This document shows positions 8,005-16,560 of a stretch of DNA of 64,000 nt, piece after piece. How positions within the stretch are numbered: position 1 is the stretch's first letter; each line of letters begins with the position of its first letter. The position numbers and the translations under genes were made by a program. The stretch spans positions 143,810 through 207,809 of the forward strand of contig JAODBC010000013.1 of NCBI GenBank assembly GCA_025463765.1, written 5' to 3'. This DNA comes from Subtercola sp. (lineage in GTDB: Bacteria; Actinomycetota; Actinomycetes; Actinomycetales; Microbacteriaceae). The notes beneath the pieces are model-generated. The model saw only the letters and a program-made list of their open reading frames with translations, ran no database searches and was not told where the DNA came from.

Positions 8005-8340
8005 ATGGCAGACACAGCGACAGAGATCTTCTCAGCCCTCGCCCATCCCACCCGTCGTCAGATTTTGCAAGACCTCAAAGATGGCGAGTTGGCAGCCGGC
8101 GAGATTGCCGCGAAGTTCAAGTCCACCGGGCCGACGATCTCCCGCCACCTGAGCGTTCTGCGTCAGGCAGGTCTCGTCACTGAGCGGCGAGACGCCAATC
8201 GCATTCTGTACTCTCTGGCCAGCGAGCGACTCGCGCTGTCTGTCGGCGACTTTCTCTCGACCGTGTGCCCCGAACAAATTGTGTTGCGTGAGTCGCGAAA
8301 ACACGGCACACCTCGAGGAAGCCGCGCTGTCGACGCGTAG
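8005..8340 (+). CDS. ArsR/SmtB family transcriptional regulator
   Basis: A 111-residue winged-helix protein. The ArsR fold is clear: IFSALAHPTRRQILQDLKDG (6-25), recognition helix region STGPTISRHLSVLRQAGLV (about 43-62) and the wing (TERRDANRILYSLASERL). No metal-binding Cys pair (ELCVCDL-type) is present, so this is the SdpR/PadR-like, non-metal branch. The start has no ribosome binding site but TATATT is 6 nt upstream, so the mRNA is probably leaderless. It is divergent from the epimerase gene and likely represses itself and that gene through the two inverted repeats in between. Confidence 0.88.
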   Translation: MADTATEIFSALAHPTRRQILQDLKDGELAAGEIAAKFKSTGPTISRHLSVLRQAGLVTERRDANRILYSLASERLALSVGDFLSTVCPEQIVLRESRKHGTPRGSRAVDA

Positions 8341-8495
8341 TCGTGACTGGGTGGCGCAAAGGTGTTCGCGCAACTCGCTAACATGTCGGCTGTGACTTCC
8401 GTCACCGTTGCAGGGCCTGCCATACCACTCGACCCAATCTTTCGTGGCCACCGTTCCCGGTGGCAAGATGAAGGAATCGACGAGAGGATGCCGAC

Positions 8496-8837
8496 GTGAC
8501 CTTCTATCTGATCTCCTTTCCCAGCGCGGCGATGCGCCTCGACGAATCGGAGTTCGCAGCAGCGGAACGCGATTCCCACGCGGTCATCGCCGAAATGAAG
8601 CTCGCGGGCGTCTACCGGTTCGGGGGTGGCATCGATGAGGATGTCGCGGCAGTACAGGTTGGCGCTGACGGCACCGTAACTCAGCAGACCTACCCGCAGA
8701 GCCGGCAACTCAACGGCGGGATGACGATCATCGAGGTCGAAACCCGAGAAGAGGCGCTCGAATGGGCCCGCAAGACGACGGTCGGCTGCCACACGGTGCA
8801 GGAGCTTCGGCAGTTCATGGACGACCCCGCGATCTGA
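8496..8837 (+). CDS. YCII-related (DGPF) domain protein
   Basis: A 113-residue protein of the YCII/DGPF fold, a small alpha/beta barrel related to muconolactone isomerase. It begins FYLISFPSAA, carries FGGGIDEDVAAVQV (about 42-56) and ends with NGGMTIIEVETREEALEWARK (about 72-92), the typical last strand and helix. Start GTG at 8496, with GAGAGG about 10 nt upstream. The family is often fused or linked to sigma factors and signalling proteins; its biochemical role is not settled. It stands alone and converges on dinB. Confidence 0.75.
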   Translation: MTFYLISFPSAAMRLDESEFAAAERDSHAVIAEMKLAGVYRFGGGIDEDVAAVQVGADGTVTQQTYPQSRQLNGGMTIIEVETREEALEWARKTTVGCHTVQELRQFMDDPAI

Positions 8838-8857
8838 ATGCCGTCGCCCGTTGAAAC

Positions 8858-8914
8858 AGCGGAGATTCGCAACCAGTAACGGCTATGCGGCGTTTCCCTC
8901 GCCGAATCTCCGCT
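8858..8914. terminator. bidirectional terminator-like inverted repeat
   Basis: AGCGGAGATTCG (8858-8869) pairs perfectly with CGAATCTCCGCT (8903-8914), a 12-bp stem with a 33-nt loop. It is flanked by AAAC on the left and ATTTTC on the right, so it can act on both strands. It sits between the convergent YCII and dinB genes. Confidence 0.6.
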
Positions 8915-8984
8915 ATTTTCGCCTACGGGATGGCGTCACGCAGTCGTGAGCCGGGTGCCGACCGCGGCGGTGGGGGGAACGTTT

Positions 8985-10181
8985 TTACTCGTGTTCCGGA
9001 AGCAGTGGTGCCGACCATCCCGAATCGCGGCCCAGCTGTGCGGCCCGCGAAACCGATGCTGCGCCGAAGCGGTCGCGAACGGCGTCGAGAACGGTATCGA
9101 GGCGCGCCTCGTCGTTCCAGTCGATCGGCAGCTCTGGCGTGAGGCTGTCGGCCTTCGCTAGCTGCGACAGGGAGATTCCGATGAGGGTGATGCCGCGCTG
9201 TGTGATCTGCGGATGCGCAGCGGCGAGGAGTTCACGCGCGACGGCGAGCAGCACCGTCGTGCGATCTGACCCCGTGCGCAGCGTGCGCGACCGGGTTGCC
9301 TTGGCGAAGTCGCCGTAGCGGAGCCGCAAGATCACCGTGCGGCAGACACGATCGCCGTCGCGAAGGCGCCGGGCGAGCCGATCGACGATCTGGGTCAAGA
9401 TGAGGTCGAGCTCGTCGGCCGTGCGCGGTCGGCTGCCGAGGGCTCGCTGCGAACCGATGGATGAGCGGCGACGCGTCGTGTCGACGGGGCGCGGATCTTG
9501 CAGCCTGGCCAGGGCGTGCAGGTGCGCACCCGACGCGCGACCCAGCACTCTTTCGGCTGTCGCGGCCTCGAGCTCGGCCAGCTGCCCGACGGTCGTGATG
9601 CCGAGCCGATGCAGCTTTTCGGCGGTCGCTGCGCCGACTCCCCACAACCGTTCGACCGGCAACGGGAGAAGGAAGGCCTGCTCCTGCTCGGGTTCGACCA
9701 CGAGCAGCCCGTTCGGCTTGCTGACCGCGCTGGCGACTTTGGCGAGAAACTTCGTTCGCGCGACACCGACCGAGATCGCCAGGCCGACCTCTGCATGCAC
9801 TCGCTCCCGCAAGCGCACGGCGATCTGTTCGGGCGAGCCCGCTAGACGACGTAGACCCCCGACTTCTAAGAATGCTTCGTCGATCGAGAGCCCTTCGACG
9901 AGCGGCGTCGTATCGTGGAAGATCGCGAAGACGCTTCGGCTGGCCGCCGAGTAGGCCTCCATGCGGGGCGGAACCACGACCGCATCAGGGCAGAGGTCGC
10001 GCGCCTGCCGACCGCCCATGGCGGTGCGCACCCCTCGCGCCTTGGCCTCATAGCTGGCCGCCAGAACCACACCGCCGCCGACGATGACCGGCCGGCCCCG
10101 CAGCGCAGGGGCGTCCCGCTGCTCCACCGACGCGTAGAAAGCATCGAGATCGGCATGCAGCACGGTCGCCTCGCCTCGCAT
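8985..10181 (-). CDS. dinB: DNA polymerase IV (Y-family translesion polymerase)
   Basis: A 398-residue Y-family polymerase. Catalytic motifs are present: LHADLDAFYASVEQRD (8-23) with the first metal-binding Asp and the steric-gate region, and GLSIDEAFLEVGG (about 98-110) with the Asp-Glu pair. The helix-hairpin-helix thumb (VERLWGVGAATAEKLHRLGI, about 173-192) and the little-finger domain follow. It carries out error-prone bypass synthesis past DNA lesions. AGGAGG is 7 nt upstream of the ATG. The C-terminus (APLLPEHE) shows no obvious beta-clamp motif. No LexA box was recognised in the upstream region. Confidence 0.95.
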   Translation of the reverse strand: MRGEATVLHADLDAFYASVEQRDAPALRGRPVIVGGGVVLAASYEAKARGVRTAMGGRQARDLCPDAVVVPPRMEAYSAASRSVFAIFHDTTPLVEGLSIDEAFLEVGGLRRLAGSPEQIAVRLRERVHAEVGLAISVGVARTKFLAKVASAVSKPNGLLVVEPEQEQAFLLPLPVERLWGVGAATAEKLHRLGITTVGQLAELEAATAERVLGRASGAHLHALARLQDPRPVDTTRRRSSIGSQRALGSRPRTADELDLILTQIVDRLARRLRDGDRVCRTVILRLRYGDFAKATRSRTLRTGSDRTTVLLAVARELLAAAHPQITQRGITLIGISLSQLAKADSLTPELPIDWNDEARLDTVLDAVRDRFGAASVSRAAQLGRDSGWSAPLLPEHE

Positions 10182-10250
10182 CTCACGCCTCCTGCCGGTT
10201 GCCCTCCGAGCATCGTTTCAGGCACGGGTGACACTGACCGGTTGGGATGA

Positions 10251-10311
10251 TCAGCCGGCCGTCAGCGTCAGCCGACCGTCAGCCGGCCGTCGATCGGTCG
10301 TCGAACGGCCA
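10251..10311. repeat. degenerate 11-bp tandem repeat
   Basis: About five copies of TCAGCCGGCCG-like units, with one 6-bp partial copy, lie upstream of dinB in a non-coding stretch. The unit length is not a multiple of three. Confidence 0.7.
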
Positions 10312-10356
10312 TCAATGGCGAGCTCGACCGCTGCTTGCTTTGGCCGGATAATCTGA

Positions 10357-10764
10357 GATTCATGCCTGATACCGCGCAACAGCCGTTTCTTCACCTACCT
10401 CGAATCCATCGGTGACGGCCAAGGGTTCCACGAACGCAGCCACGGGGAATCGTTCCTCGACCTGGTCATTTCCCGCTCCAGGGTGCGGGGTCTCTGGGTG
10501 TTCGACGAGCCAGAATCGGCGCTCTCCGTTCCCGGCTGTCTGGCGTTGATCGGGCTGATGCACGACCTCGTCGAAGGCGGATCGCAGATCGTTCTGTCGA
10601 CGCATTCCCCGATCCTCGCCGCGTACCCCGGTGCCGACCTGATCGAGGTCGGCGAATGGGGGCTCCGTGCGAGCGAATACGACGACCTCGACCTCGTGCG
10701 AACGTGGCGTTCGTTCCTGGACTCGCCTGAACGCTACTTACGACACCTCGCTGTCGACGACTGA
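10357..10764 (+). pseudogene. truncated AAA/ABC-type ATPase, C-terminal part only
   Basis: From 10381 the frame encodes the C-terminal third of an AAA (SMC/ABC-like) ATPase: a signature-like loop (SHGESFLDLVISR), Walker B (GLWVFDEPESALS), and the switch/H-loop region (GSQIVLSTHSPILAAYPGADLI). The P-loop part that should precede it is missing, because the frame is closed by TGA at 10354-10356. A short ATG-initiated peptide (10362) runs in another frame into this region. The remaining ORF from an internal ATG (10483) would make 93 residues without a nucleotide-binding loop. It is most likely a decayed gene created by deletion. Confidence 0.7.
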
Positions 10765-10775
10765 AGGCGCGAGGG

Positions 10776-10781
10776 TAAGTT
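10776..10781 (+). promoter_or_regulatory. -10 box (TAAGTT) of leaderless promoter
   Basis: TAAGTT is followed by exactly 6 nt and the ATG of the 72-residue membrane protein; there is no Shine-Dalgarno sequence. Confidence 0.5.
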
Positions 10782-10787
10782 GAGAAC

Positions 10788-11006
10788 ATGAACAACCGTG
10801 TCGGTCGAATAGTGTTGGTGGTCGTCGGCGTGATCGCTCTCATCGTGGGCGTGGTGTTTGCCGGGCAGGGTGCGAACCTCATCCCCGGCAGTTCGATGAC
10901 CGGTGATCGCATGTGGTTGTACATCGGAGTCATTGTCGCCGTGGTCGGCGTCGTTCTGATCGTGCTCGGCCTGCGCCGACCGGGGCGCGGCCGAGCAGAT
11001 AGGTGA
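10788..11006 (+). CDS. small two-helix membrane protein
   Basis: A 72-residue protein with two membrane segments (about 7-27, RIVLVVVGVIALIVGVVFAG, and 43-63, MWLYIGVIVAVVGVVLIVLG) joined by a short outer loop, and an Arg-rich C-terminal tail (RRPGRGRADR) that would lie in the cytoplasm. Such proteins are common in Microbacteriaceae but have no assigned function. The start is supported by a leaderless-type -10 box. It begins 23 bp after the ATPase remnant, on the same strand. Confidence 0.7.
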   Translation: MNNRVGRIVLVVVGVIALIVGVVFAGQGANLIPGSSMTGDRMWLYIGVIVAVVGVVLIVLGLRRPGRGRADR

Positions 11007-11180
11007 GCTGCGGCGGCGCGGCGGTCGTTGAACTGCGCGACAAAGTCGGCTAGCACTCGTCGCCGCTCTGCCGGATCTTCGATGTCGTCGCCACGCCCGC
11101 GTCTTCGGCGTCGGGATTCCGCTGAGATACTGGGCACTCAGCAGCACTGAATCCCCACGCCTCTTCAGTCAGACGGGACT

Positions 11181-11840
11181 ATGAACCGATCGAATCTGCG
11201 CACCTGGACCGTTGACGCCAACGACGGCATCGTCGCGACTGCGGGGGTGCTCGAAGGGTTCGCCGGTGCAGGGGCGAACGAACATGCCCTGCTGACCGCC
11301 GCCATCGTGGCAAGCATTGCGGGCGCGCTCAGCCTCGGAGGCGCGAGATGGGCCGAATACGCTGCAGAACGCGAAGCACAGCTGCGGATCATCGCCGAAG
11401 AAACCGCGCAGTTGTCATTGGAGCCCGAACGAGGAATCGAAGAACTTGCGCTGAACTTCGAAAGGAGAGGAGTCTCACAGGCGGTCGCCCGCCAGGTCGC
11501 TGAAGAACTCAGCGTGCAAGACGCACTCGCTGCGAAACTTGACGCCCAGCACAACATCCGAGAAGTGATTGCACGCACCGCACCACTTGTCGTCGCGAGT
11601 GGCGCGGTACTCTTCTTTCTTCTCGGCGCGGCGGTGCCACTGATCATCACACTTCTCGTGCCCGCGCCCCTTGAAGACGCAGCGATACTGCTGGCTGTGA
11701 CGGCGTCATTGATCGTCACCTCCGTCGTCAGCGCCCGAGGTGGCGGAACACTGTTCTGGCAGACACTCGCCAGAACACTGATCGTCGGACTCGGAACGCT
11801 CGGAATCAGCTACCTCATCGGCACGCTGATCTTCGCGTAG
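11181..11840 (+). CDS. VIT1/CCC1 family iron/manganese transporter
   Basis: A 219-residue membrane protein of the vacuolar iron transporter family. The N-terminus has the conserved VDANDGIVATAGVLEGFAGAG (10-30), with the Asp-Gly pore residues, and a second helix ASIAGALSLGGARWAEYAAERE ending in the E..Y...E motif. A cytoplasmic helical region rich in Glu (about 70-120) is the likely metal-binding part, followed by three helices (about 130-150, 155-178, 190-217). It probably moves Fe2+ or Mn2+ out of the cytoplasm. It is monocistronic, with no metal-responsive site recognised upstream. Confidence 0.87.
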   Translation: MNRSNLRTWTVDANDGIVATAGVLEGFAGAGANEHALLTAAIVASIAGALSLGGARWAEYAAEREAQLRIIAEETAQLSLEPERGIEELALNFERRGVSQAVARQVAEELSVQDALAAKLDAQHNIREVIARTAPLVVASGAVLFFLLGAAVPLIITLLVPAPLEDAAILLAVTASLIVTSVVSARGGGTLFWQTLARTLIVGLGTLGISYLIGTLIFA

Positions 11841-12085
11841 CTCGTGCGATTCCTGGTTGACTGGAGAGGTGATCCGAGTTCACCTGAACGGGCGAACCCA
11901 GATCGCATCCCGACACCGCTCTGAAGTGGAACCGTTTTGGTGAAGGCGAGCAATGCGGCGGGCCCGGCCAGACGAACCCCGTCACACTCCACCTGCTGCC
12001 TTTGTGAGCCCCGGATGGGCGGGAACGTCTAGAGTCGCAGGCTGATCGTTGTTTGCGGAACAGTTACCAACGGAAGGGCGGCGTC

Positions 12086-13306
12086 ATGTCGGCTAGGGAA
12101 ACATTCGAGCTCACCGAGCATCGGCTCACGGTGCCGCTTGTTCACGGAAGTGAGGATGGTCGCACCATCGAGATCTTCGCCAGGGTGGTCACGGCGCCCG
12201 ACGGCCGGGATCGACCGTTCCTGTTGTTCCTTCAGGGCGGTCCGGGGCATGAATCGCCACGGCCTATTGCCCTGCCCGGCACACCGTCATGGTTGCAGCG
12301 CGCGCTGCAGGATTATCGCGTCGTTCTGCTCGACCAGCGCGGCACCGGTCTGTCTACACCCTACGGTGCGCCGGGACCCGATCCTGCGGTCGACGCCGAG
12401 TGGCTCACGCACTTTCGCGCCGATGCCATCGTGCAGGACGCGGAGCTCTTACGAGAGCACCTCGGGGCATCGACGTGGAGCCTGCTGGGCCAGTCGTTCG
12501 GCGGCTTCTGCTCCCTGCACTACCTCAGCGTCGCCCCCGACAGCCTTCGCGAGGTCTACTTCACGGGCGGGCTGCCGCCGGTGGGGCGCCCCGTCGACGA
12601 CATCTACTCCGCGACCTATGGCCGGATGCGCACCCTCACCGAGCGATACTACGACCGGTTCCCCGGTGACCGTGAACGTTTCGCGAATCTGCTCGAGCTC
12701 AGCGCAGCGGGAGAGCTGCGTACCCCGACAGGGGAGCCGATCTCGCAGCGGCTGCTTCGCACGATCGGGCACCAGCTCGGCATGGACGGGGGAGCGGAGC
12801 AGCTGCACTATCTGCTCGAACGTGACCCCGCATCATCCGCGTTCACCCACGATCTCGCGGCTGCGTTCTCTTTCGGTGCTCGAGACCCGATCTACGCGGT
12901 GCTGCACGAGTCGAGTTACACCGACGGCGGTCGCACCCGATGGTCGGCCGAGCGAGTGGAGCCCGCAGATTTTCTCGGCGACTCTTTGCTGTTCACCGGC
13001 GAGCACCTCTTCTCCTGGCATTTCGATGACATCGCCGAGTTGCGACCGTACCGTGCGGTGGCGTCGATCCTCGCTGAGCATGACTGGCCACGGTTGTTCG
13101 ACGCCAATGTGCTCTCTTCAGTCGACGTGCCCTGCGCGGCCGCGATCTACGTCGACGACCCCTTCGTCGACCGCGAGTTCTCAGAGGAGACCGCCGACCT
13201 CATCCCCTCGCTGAAGCGCTGGGTGACCGACGAGCACCTCCACAACGGGCTCCGCACTTCGGGTGGCGCCGTGCTCGACCGCCTGATCGGCTTATCGCCC
13301 GCCTGA
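12086..13306 (+). CDS. pip: proline iminopeptidase-like alpha/beta hydrolase (peptidase S33)
   Basis: A 406-residue S33 peptidase. The ATG at 12086 is chosen for its GGAAGGG 7 nt upstream; it gives MSARETFELTEHRLTVPL, the usual N-terminus. Motifs are LFLQGGPGHESPRP (oxyanion loop HGGPG-like, about 47-60), LDQRGTGLSTPYG (about 84-96), the nucleophile elbow LLGQSFGGFCSLHYL (about 137-151) and a C-terminal His in DEHLHNG. This long form (about 400 aa) matches actinobacterial prolyl aminopeptidases, which release N-terminal proline from peptides. No signal peptide, so cytoplasmic. Confidence 0.85.
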   Translation: MSARETFELTEHRLTVPLVHGSEDGRTIEIFARVVTAPDGRDRPFLLFLQGGPGHESPRPIALPGTPSWLQRALQDYRVVLLDQRGTGLSTPYGAPGPDPAVDAEWLTHFRADAIVQDAELLREHLGASTWSLLGQSFGGFCSLHYLSVAPDSLREVYFTGGLPPVGRPVDDIYSATYGRMRTLTERYYDRFPGDRERFANLLELSAAGELRTPTGEPISQRLLRTIGHQLGMDGGAEQLHYLLERDPASSAFTHDLAAAFSFGARDPIYAVLHESSYTDGGRTRWSAERVEPADFLGDSLLFTGEHLFSWHFDDIAELRPYRAVASILAEHDWPRLFDANVLSSVDVPCAAAIYVDDPFVDREFSEETADLIPSLKRWVTDEHLHNGLRTSGGAVLDRLIGLSPA

Positions 13307-13529
13307 CCAATTCGCACAATATTCACGCGCCGCCCTTCGCGGCTGGGAGCATACGTATTACGCCTCGCTCACCGACGACTTCCGCTGGCGAACGCCCGAG
13401 ACCCTTCACCGGTTCGGCGCTGACGGCGATTCCGATGGTCTGCAACACAATGCGACGTACTACGGCGGCGCATTCGAATGCTGCACGTTAGACGGGCCGC
13501 GCAGGTGGCCTGGTAGATGTCGATGCTGA
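13305..13529 (+). pseudogene. possible gene remnant with no start codon
   Basis: The frame is open from inside the pip stop region to TGA at 13527-13529 and encodes 74 residues with a protein-like composition, for example RGWEHTYYASLTDDFRWRTP and HNATYYGGAFECCTL. No ATG/GTG/TTG start is found in frame. It could be the end of a gene whose 5' part was lost. No family recognised. Confidence 0.25.
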
Positions 13530-13548
13530 ATCGGATGTGGTTGGAAGT

Positions 13549-13554
13549 TAGGCT
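13549..13554 (+). promoter_or_regulatory. -10 box (TAGGCT) of leaderless promoter
   Basis: TAGGCT is followed by 6 nt (TCCTCC) and the ATG at 13561. Confidence 0.5.
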
Positions 13555-13560
13555 TCCTCC

Positions 13561-14034
13561 ATGTCGAAACATGCGCCGCCAGCTCCTCCGATGCAGGCGC
13601 GGTTCGAGTCGGATGCCTTTGTCAATCAGAGCCCGTTGAGCGGGCGGAGGAAGCCCCAGAAGCGCTGGGTCAAATACTTCTTACTCGTCATCGGGTGTCT
13701 TGTCGGTTTGATGATTGTGCTTGCGTTCGCCGATGGAATCGGGTCTGGGATCTGGTGGCGAGACGCCTCAACAGCGACCTGCGCGGTGAGAACGATTTCA
13801 CGCCACGACACTTACGGCAAGAGCGGGTATCTCGGCACGGTCTTTGACGTGGAATCGAGCTGCGGAGCCCTTCAGGTGACCAACGGCGGCGGGAGCATGG
13901 GACTCGATGAGGAGGGCGCTGACGCGCTCGGCGAGACGCTTCAGATCGGTAAAACCTACGAAATGAGTCTCCGCGGGTGGATTGGCTGGCCCAACGAACG
14001 GCAGGCCATTGTTGAGGCCACGCTGCTGCCGTGA
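13561..14034 (+). CDS. hypothetical single-span membrane protein
   Basis: A 157-residue protein: a basic cytoplasmic N-terminus (about 1-38, ending GRRKPQKRW), one membrane helix (about 39-60, KYFLLVIGCLVGLMIVLAF), and an extracytoplasmic domain of about 95 residues with a Cys pair (near 75 and 100) that may form a disulfide. The outer part reads as beta-rich (GYLGTVFDVESSCGALQVTN). No family recognised. The start is supported by a leaderless -10 box; there is no Shine-Dalgarno sequence. Confidence 0.65.
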   Translation: MSKHAPPAPPMQARFESDAFVNQSPLSGRRKPQKRWVKYFLLVIGCLVGLMIVLAFADGIGSGIWWRDASTATCAVRTISRHDTYGKSGYLGTVFDVESSCGALQVTNGGGSMGLDEEGADALGETLQIGKTYEMSLRGWIGWPNERQAIVEATLLP

Positions 14035-14240
14035 CGTTCGAGACGACGAGTTGTCGCAAATCCTTCTAACGCCTTGCTCGTCGACGTGGATCGGTTCCCG
14101 ACGATTCGGGGTTCTCTCTGCGTTCGGAGAAGTCGACTCGGCGTGCCTCGAACGTCGCCGTGTCGTACGCTCGAAAGAGCCCGACGCGTACGCGAGGGCG
14201 CACGCGTGCCACCAGGGCCAGGATGAGCAGGAGATCCGCT

Positions 14241-14918
14241 GTGCTGAAAGTGCTCAGCTACAACTTGTGGCACGGTCGCGCCCAACGCGAACTCGAGTCG
14301 CTCATCACGACTCACTCTCCCGACGTTTTGTGCGTTCAGGAAGCGTACTCATCGAGCCTGCCGAACCGGCTCGGCGACCTCACACTGGCATCCGGCACGA
14401 CGGGTAACCGTCTGGCTGTGGCTCTTTACGTACGACCTGAGCGCTTCATCGTCGAGGCGGCAGCAAAGATCAAGCTGTCCGAGTCGCGGCATGACCGACT
14501 CGTCGGCGGCACCGATCACCGACTGGTCGTAGCGCGAGTGCATGACAGGCAGACGGACCGCCGCTTGGTCTTGGGGTCGTTTCACGGCACGCCGTTCACG
14601 GACTCTAACGCGTTCCGACGCCTTCAGGTCGACGACGCCCACGAAGCTCTGCGGAGGCTGGGGCCCGGACTGCCGACGGTGATGGCCGGTGACTACAACC
14701 ATCCCATCTTGCTCAGCATGCTGCGTCGCCACCTCAAACGTCGCGGCTTCACGGTCGCGCGCACAGCCACCAGTACATTCCACAAGAACCGGAGCCTCGT
14801 GCGAGGTAAGTTCGACCTCGCTACCATCTCCGGGCTCGATATCGGCAGCGCCGACGTGCTGCCCCGAGGAGCATCAGACCACCGGCCGGTGCTCTTCACC
14901 TTCGAGTACGCGCACTGA
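14241..14918 (+). CDS. endonuclease/exonuclease/phosphatase (EEP) family hydrolase
   Basis: The start is the GTG at 14241 because AGGAG lies exactly 7 nt upstream and the protein then opens directly with the first core strand (LKVLSYNLWHG); in-frame ATGs upstream lack this. The 225-residue protein has the EEP metal and catalytic residues: Asn in SYNLWHG, Glu in VLCVQEAYSS (about 28-37), His in SFHGTPFTD, Asp-Asn in AGDYNHP (about 152-158) and the final SDH (ASDHRPVLFTF). The family hydrolyses phosphodiester or phosphomonoester bonds in DNA, inositol phosphates or sphingomyelin; the substrate is not clear. No signal peptide. Confidence 0.85.
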   Translation: MLKVLSYNLWHGRAQRELESLITTHSPDVLCVQEAYSSSLPNRLGDLTLASGTTGNRLAVALYVRPERFIVEAAAKIKLSESRHDRLVGGTDHRLVVARVHDRQTDRRLVLGSFHGTPFTDSNAFRRLQVDDAHEALRRLGPGLPTVMAGDYNHPILLSMLRRHLKRRGFTVARTATSTFHKNRSLVRGKFDLATISGLDIGSADVLPRGASDHRPVLFTFEYAH

Positions 14919-15282
14919 GCTGGGGAGTTACCCGCCGGAGCACAGACGACTGTCGCGCCGACGAAGCCACAGATGATGACGAAGCCGCAGAAGCTGAAGC
15001 CGCAGAAGCTGAAGACCCGGAAGCTGAAGTCCCAGTCTGTCCAGATCGCACAGACACGCTCGTGTGGCGGATTCTGTCAGGTTGCACTGAGCCGTGTCCG
15101 CTCGTATGGAGAACCGTAAACGACCTTCCGACCTCTGCCCCGAAAAGGACTGCCGAAGTTTGGTCGGCGAATTCTGCGTCCTGATTACCTGACGAATCGA
15201 TCGAACCTCACACTCCTCCTTTGTGATGAAAAAGGCTCGACTGGCTCGCAACAGAAACGCCGTGGCCCCTAACGTGAGGGGC
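14919..15282. other. intergenic region with a tandem repeat
   Basis: About 360 bp between the EEP gene and the histidine kinase. It contains the 15-bp tandem repeat at 14981-15025 and then AT-richer DNA (15090-15230) that is likely to hold the promoter of the two-component operon. The plus frame across the repeat spells acidic Glu/Ala units, but no start codon or downstream gene supports it. Confidence 0.5.
14981..15025. repeat. 15-bp tandem repeat, three copies
   Basis: Units GAAGCCGCAGAAGCT (14981-14995), the identical second copy (14996-15010) and a diverged third (15011-15025). In the plus frame they would encode EAAEA. They lie outside any supported gene. Confidence 0.8.
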
Positions 15283-16560
15283 ATGCCCAATCTGATGAAC
15301 CGTCTCCGTCCGGCGCTCGAACCACTTGTTGGTGGCGTTTTCTTGCTGCTGTGGATCAACGCCGAGGTCGGGCGTTTTCACGAGGTCGGCTTCTACTTGG
15401 TGCTCTCCGCCTACGCGATCGCTATCGGGGCTGCCAGGGCGCTGCCATGGGTGTCGTTGGCCATACTCTTCTTCGTTCCGGTCGTGGAGTTCATCGGGCT
15501 GCTCGAGCGACCAGATTCCACGACGTGGCCTATCGCGGGTGCGAGCATCATCGTCGCGTTCATCATCGCCCTGAACGCTCGACCCCTGATCAAGTGGGTA
15601 GGCCTCGCCGTCGTGCTCGCGCAGGCGCTGTTTGTGGGGTTCCTGCTCGTGTATGCGGGCGACTGGATCGGCTGGACTGGCGGCGCCGGAGTAATTGTCG
15701 ACGAGAGCAGCCGAACGAGCTACGCGATATTCCTGAGCGTCATCGGTGCGGTACTCTGCGGCACCGCGTGGACCGCAGGCTTCGCCATCTCGGTAAGTGC
15801 CAGACGCAGACAACAGCAAGAGATTCTTTCCCAGACCGAGGCGGAACTCACCGTCGCGGGATACGAGCTACGAAGCGTCACAGAACGAACCGGCATCGCG
15901 CAGGAGGTACATGACGTTCTGGCGCACTCACTCGCGGTTGTCATCGCGGTCGCTGACGGAGCACGCTTCATTCGCGAGTCGAAACCCGAGACTACCGACG
16001 AGGCATTGCGCGAAATCGCCAACACTGCCCGTTCAGCGCTGCTCGATCTCCGATCGCTCATCGAGGGCCTTCGAGATGACACAGCAAACAGGCCACAGCC
16101 CGGTATCGCAGATTTGCCCGCACTGACCGACCGACTCTCGGCCGCAGGAATGACCGTCGAAACCGAAGTCTTCGGCAGGCCTCACCCCCTTACGGCGAGT
16201 CAGGAGCTGGTCGTTTATCGCATCGTTCAGGAGAGTCTTACTAACGCTTTGAAACACAGCGGCGCGCGCCCATCGGCTGTCGTCGGTTTCGACTGGCAAG
16301 GCTCCGGTCTTGCGTTGTCGGTCACGAGCACCGGCGACCATCCGCAAGCCGATCTAGGGGAGGGCCAGGCGCCCCACTACGGCGTTCAAGGCATGAAGGA
16401 TCGGGCACACCTCGCGGGTGGCTGGCTCACCGCCGGCCTGGATGATGGCGCCGACCCCGCGTACCTGGTTACGGCCTACATCCCAACTGCAGCCTTGCCG
16501 GAAACGGTTACCGAAGAGAACCCGGACTCGGCTAGCGCACCTCACGAGGTGGCTGCGTGA
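15283..16560 (+). CDS. NarL-type sensor histidine kinase
   Basis: The ATG at 15283 has GTGAGGGG directly upstream; an earlier ATG (15223) lacks this. The 425-residue protein has several N-terminal membrane segments (about 10-195), then a HisKA_3 dimerisation domain with the phospho-acceptor His in EVHDVLAHSLAVV (about residues 203-215) and an HATPase_c domain with the N box ESLTNALKHS (about 318-327) and a G box GVQGMKDRAHLAGG (about 367-380). This is the DesK/LiaS/NarX class. The stop overlaps the response regulator start by 4 bp (GTGA), so both are made together. The stimulus is unknown. Confidence 0.92.
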   Translation: MPNLMNRLRPALEPLVGGVFLLLWINAEVGRFHEVGFYLVLSAYAIAIGAARALPWVSLAILFFVPVVEFIGLLERPDSTTWPIAGASIIVAFIIALNARPLIKWVGLAVVLAQALFVGFLLVYAGDWIGWTGGAGVIVDESSRTSYAIFLSVIGAVLCGTAWTAGFAISVSARRRQQQEILSQTEAELTVAGYELRSVTERTGIAQEVHDVLAHSLAVVIAVADGARFIRESKPETTDEALREIANTARSALLDLRSLIEGLRDDTANRPQPGIADLPALTDRLSAAGMTVETEVFGRPHPLTASQELVVYRIVQESLTNALKHSGARPSAVVGFDWQGSGLALSVTSTGDHPQADLGEGQAPHYGVQGMKDRAHLAGGWLTAGLDDGADPAYLVTAYIPTAALPETVTEENPDSASAPHEVAA

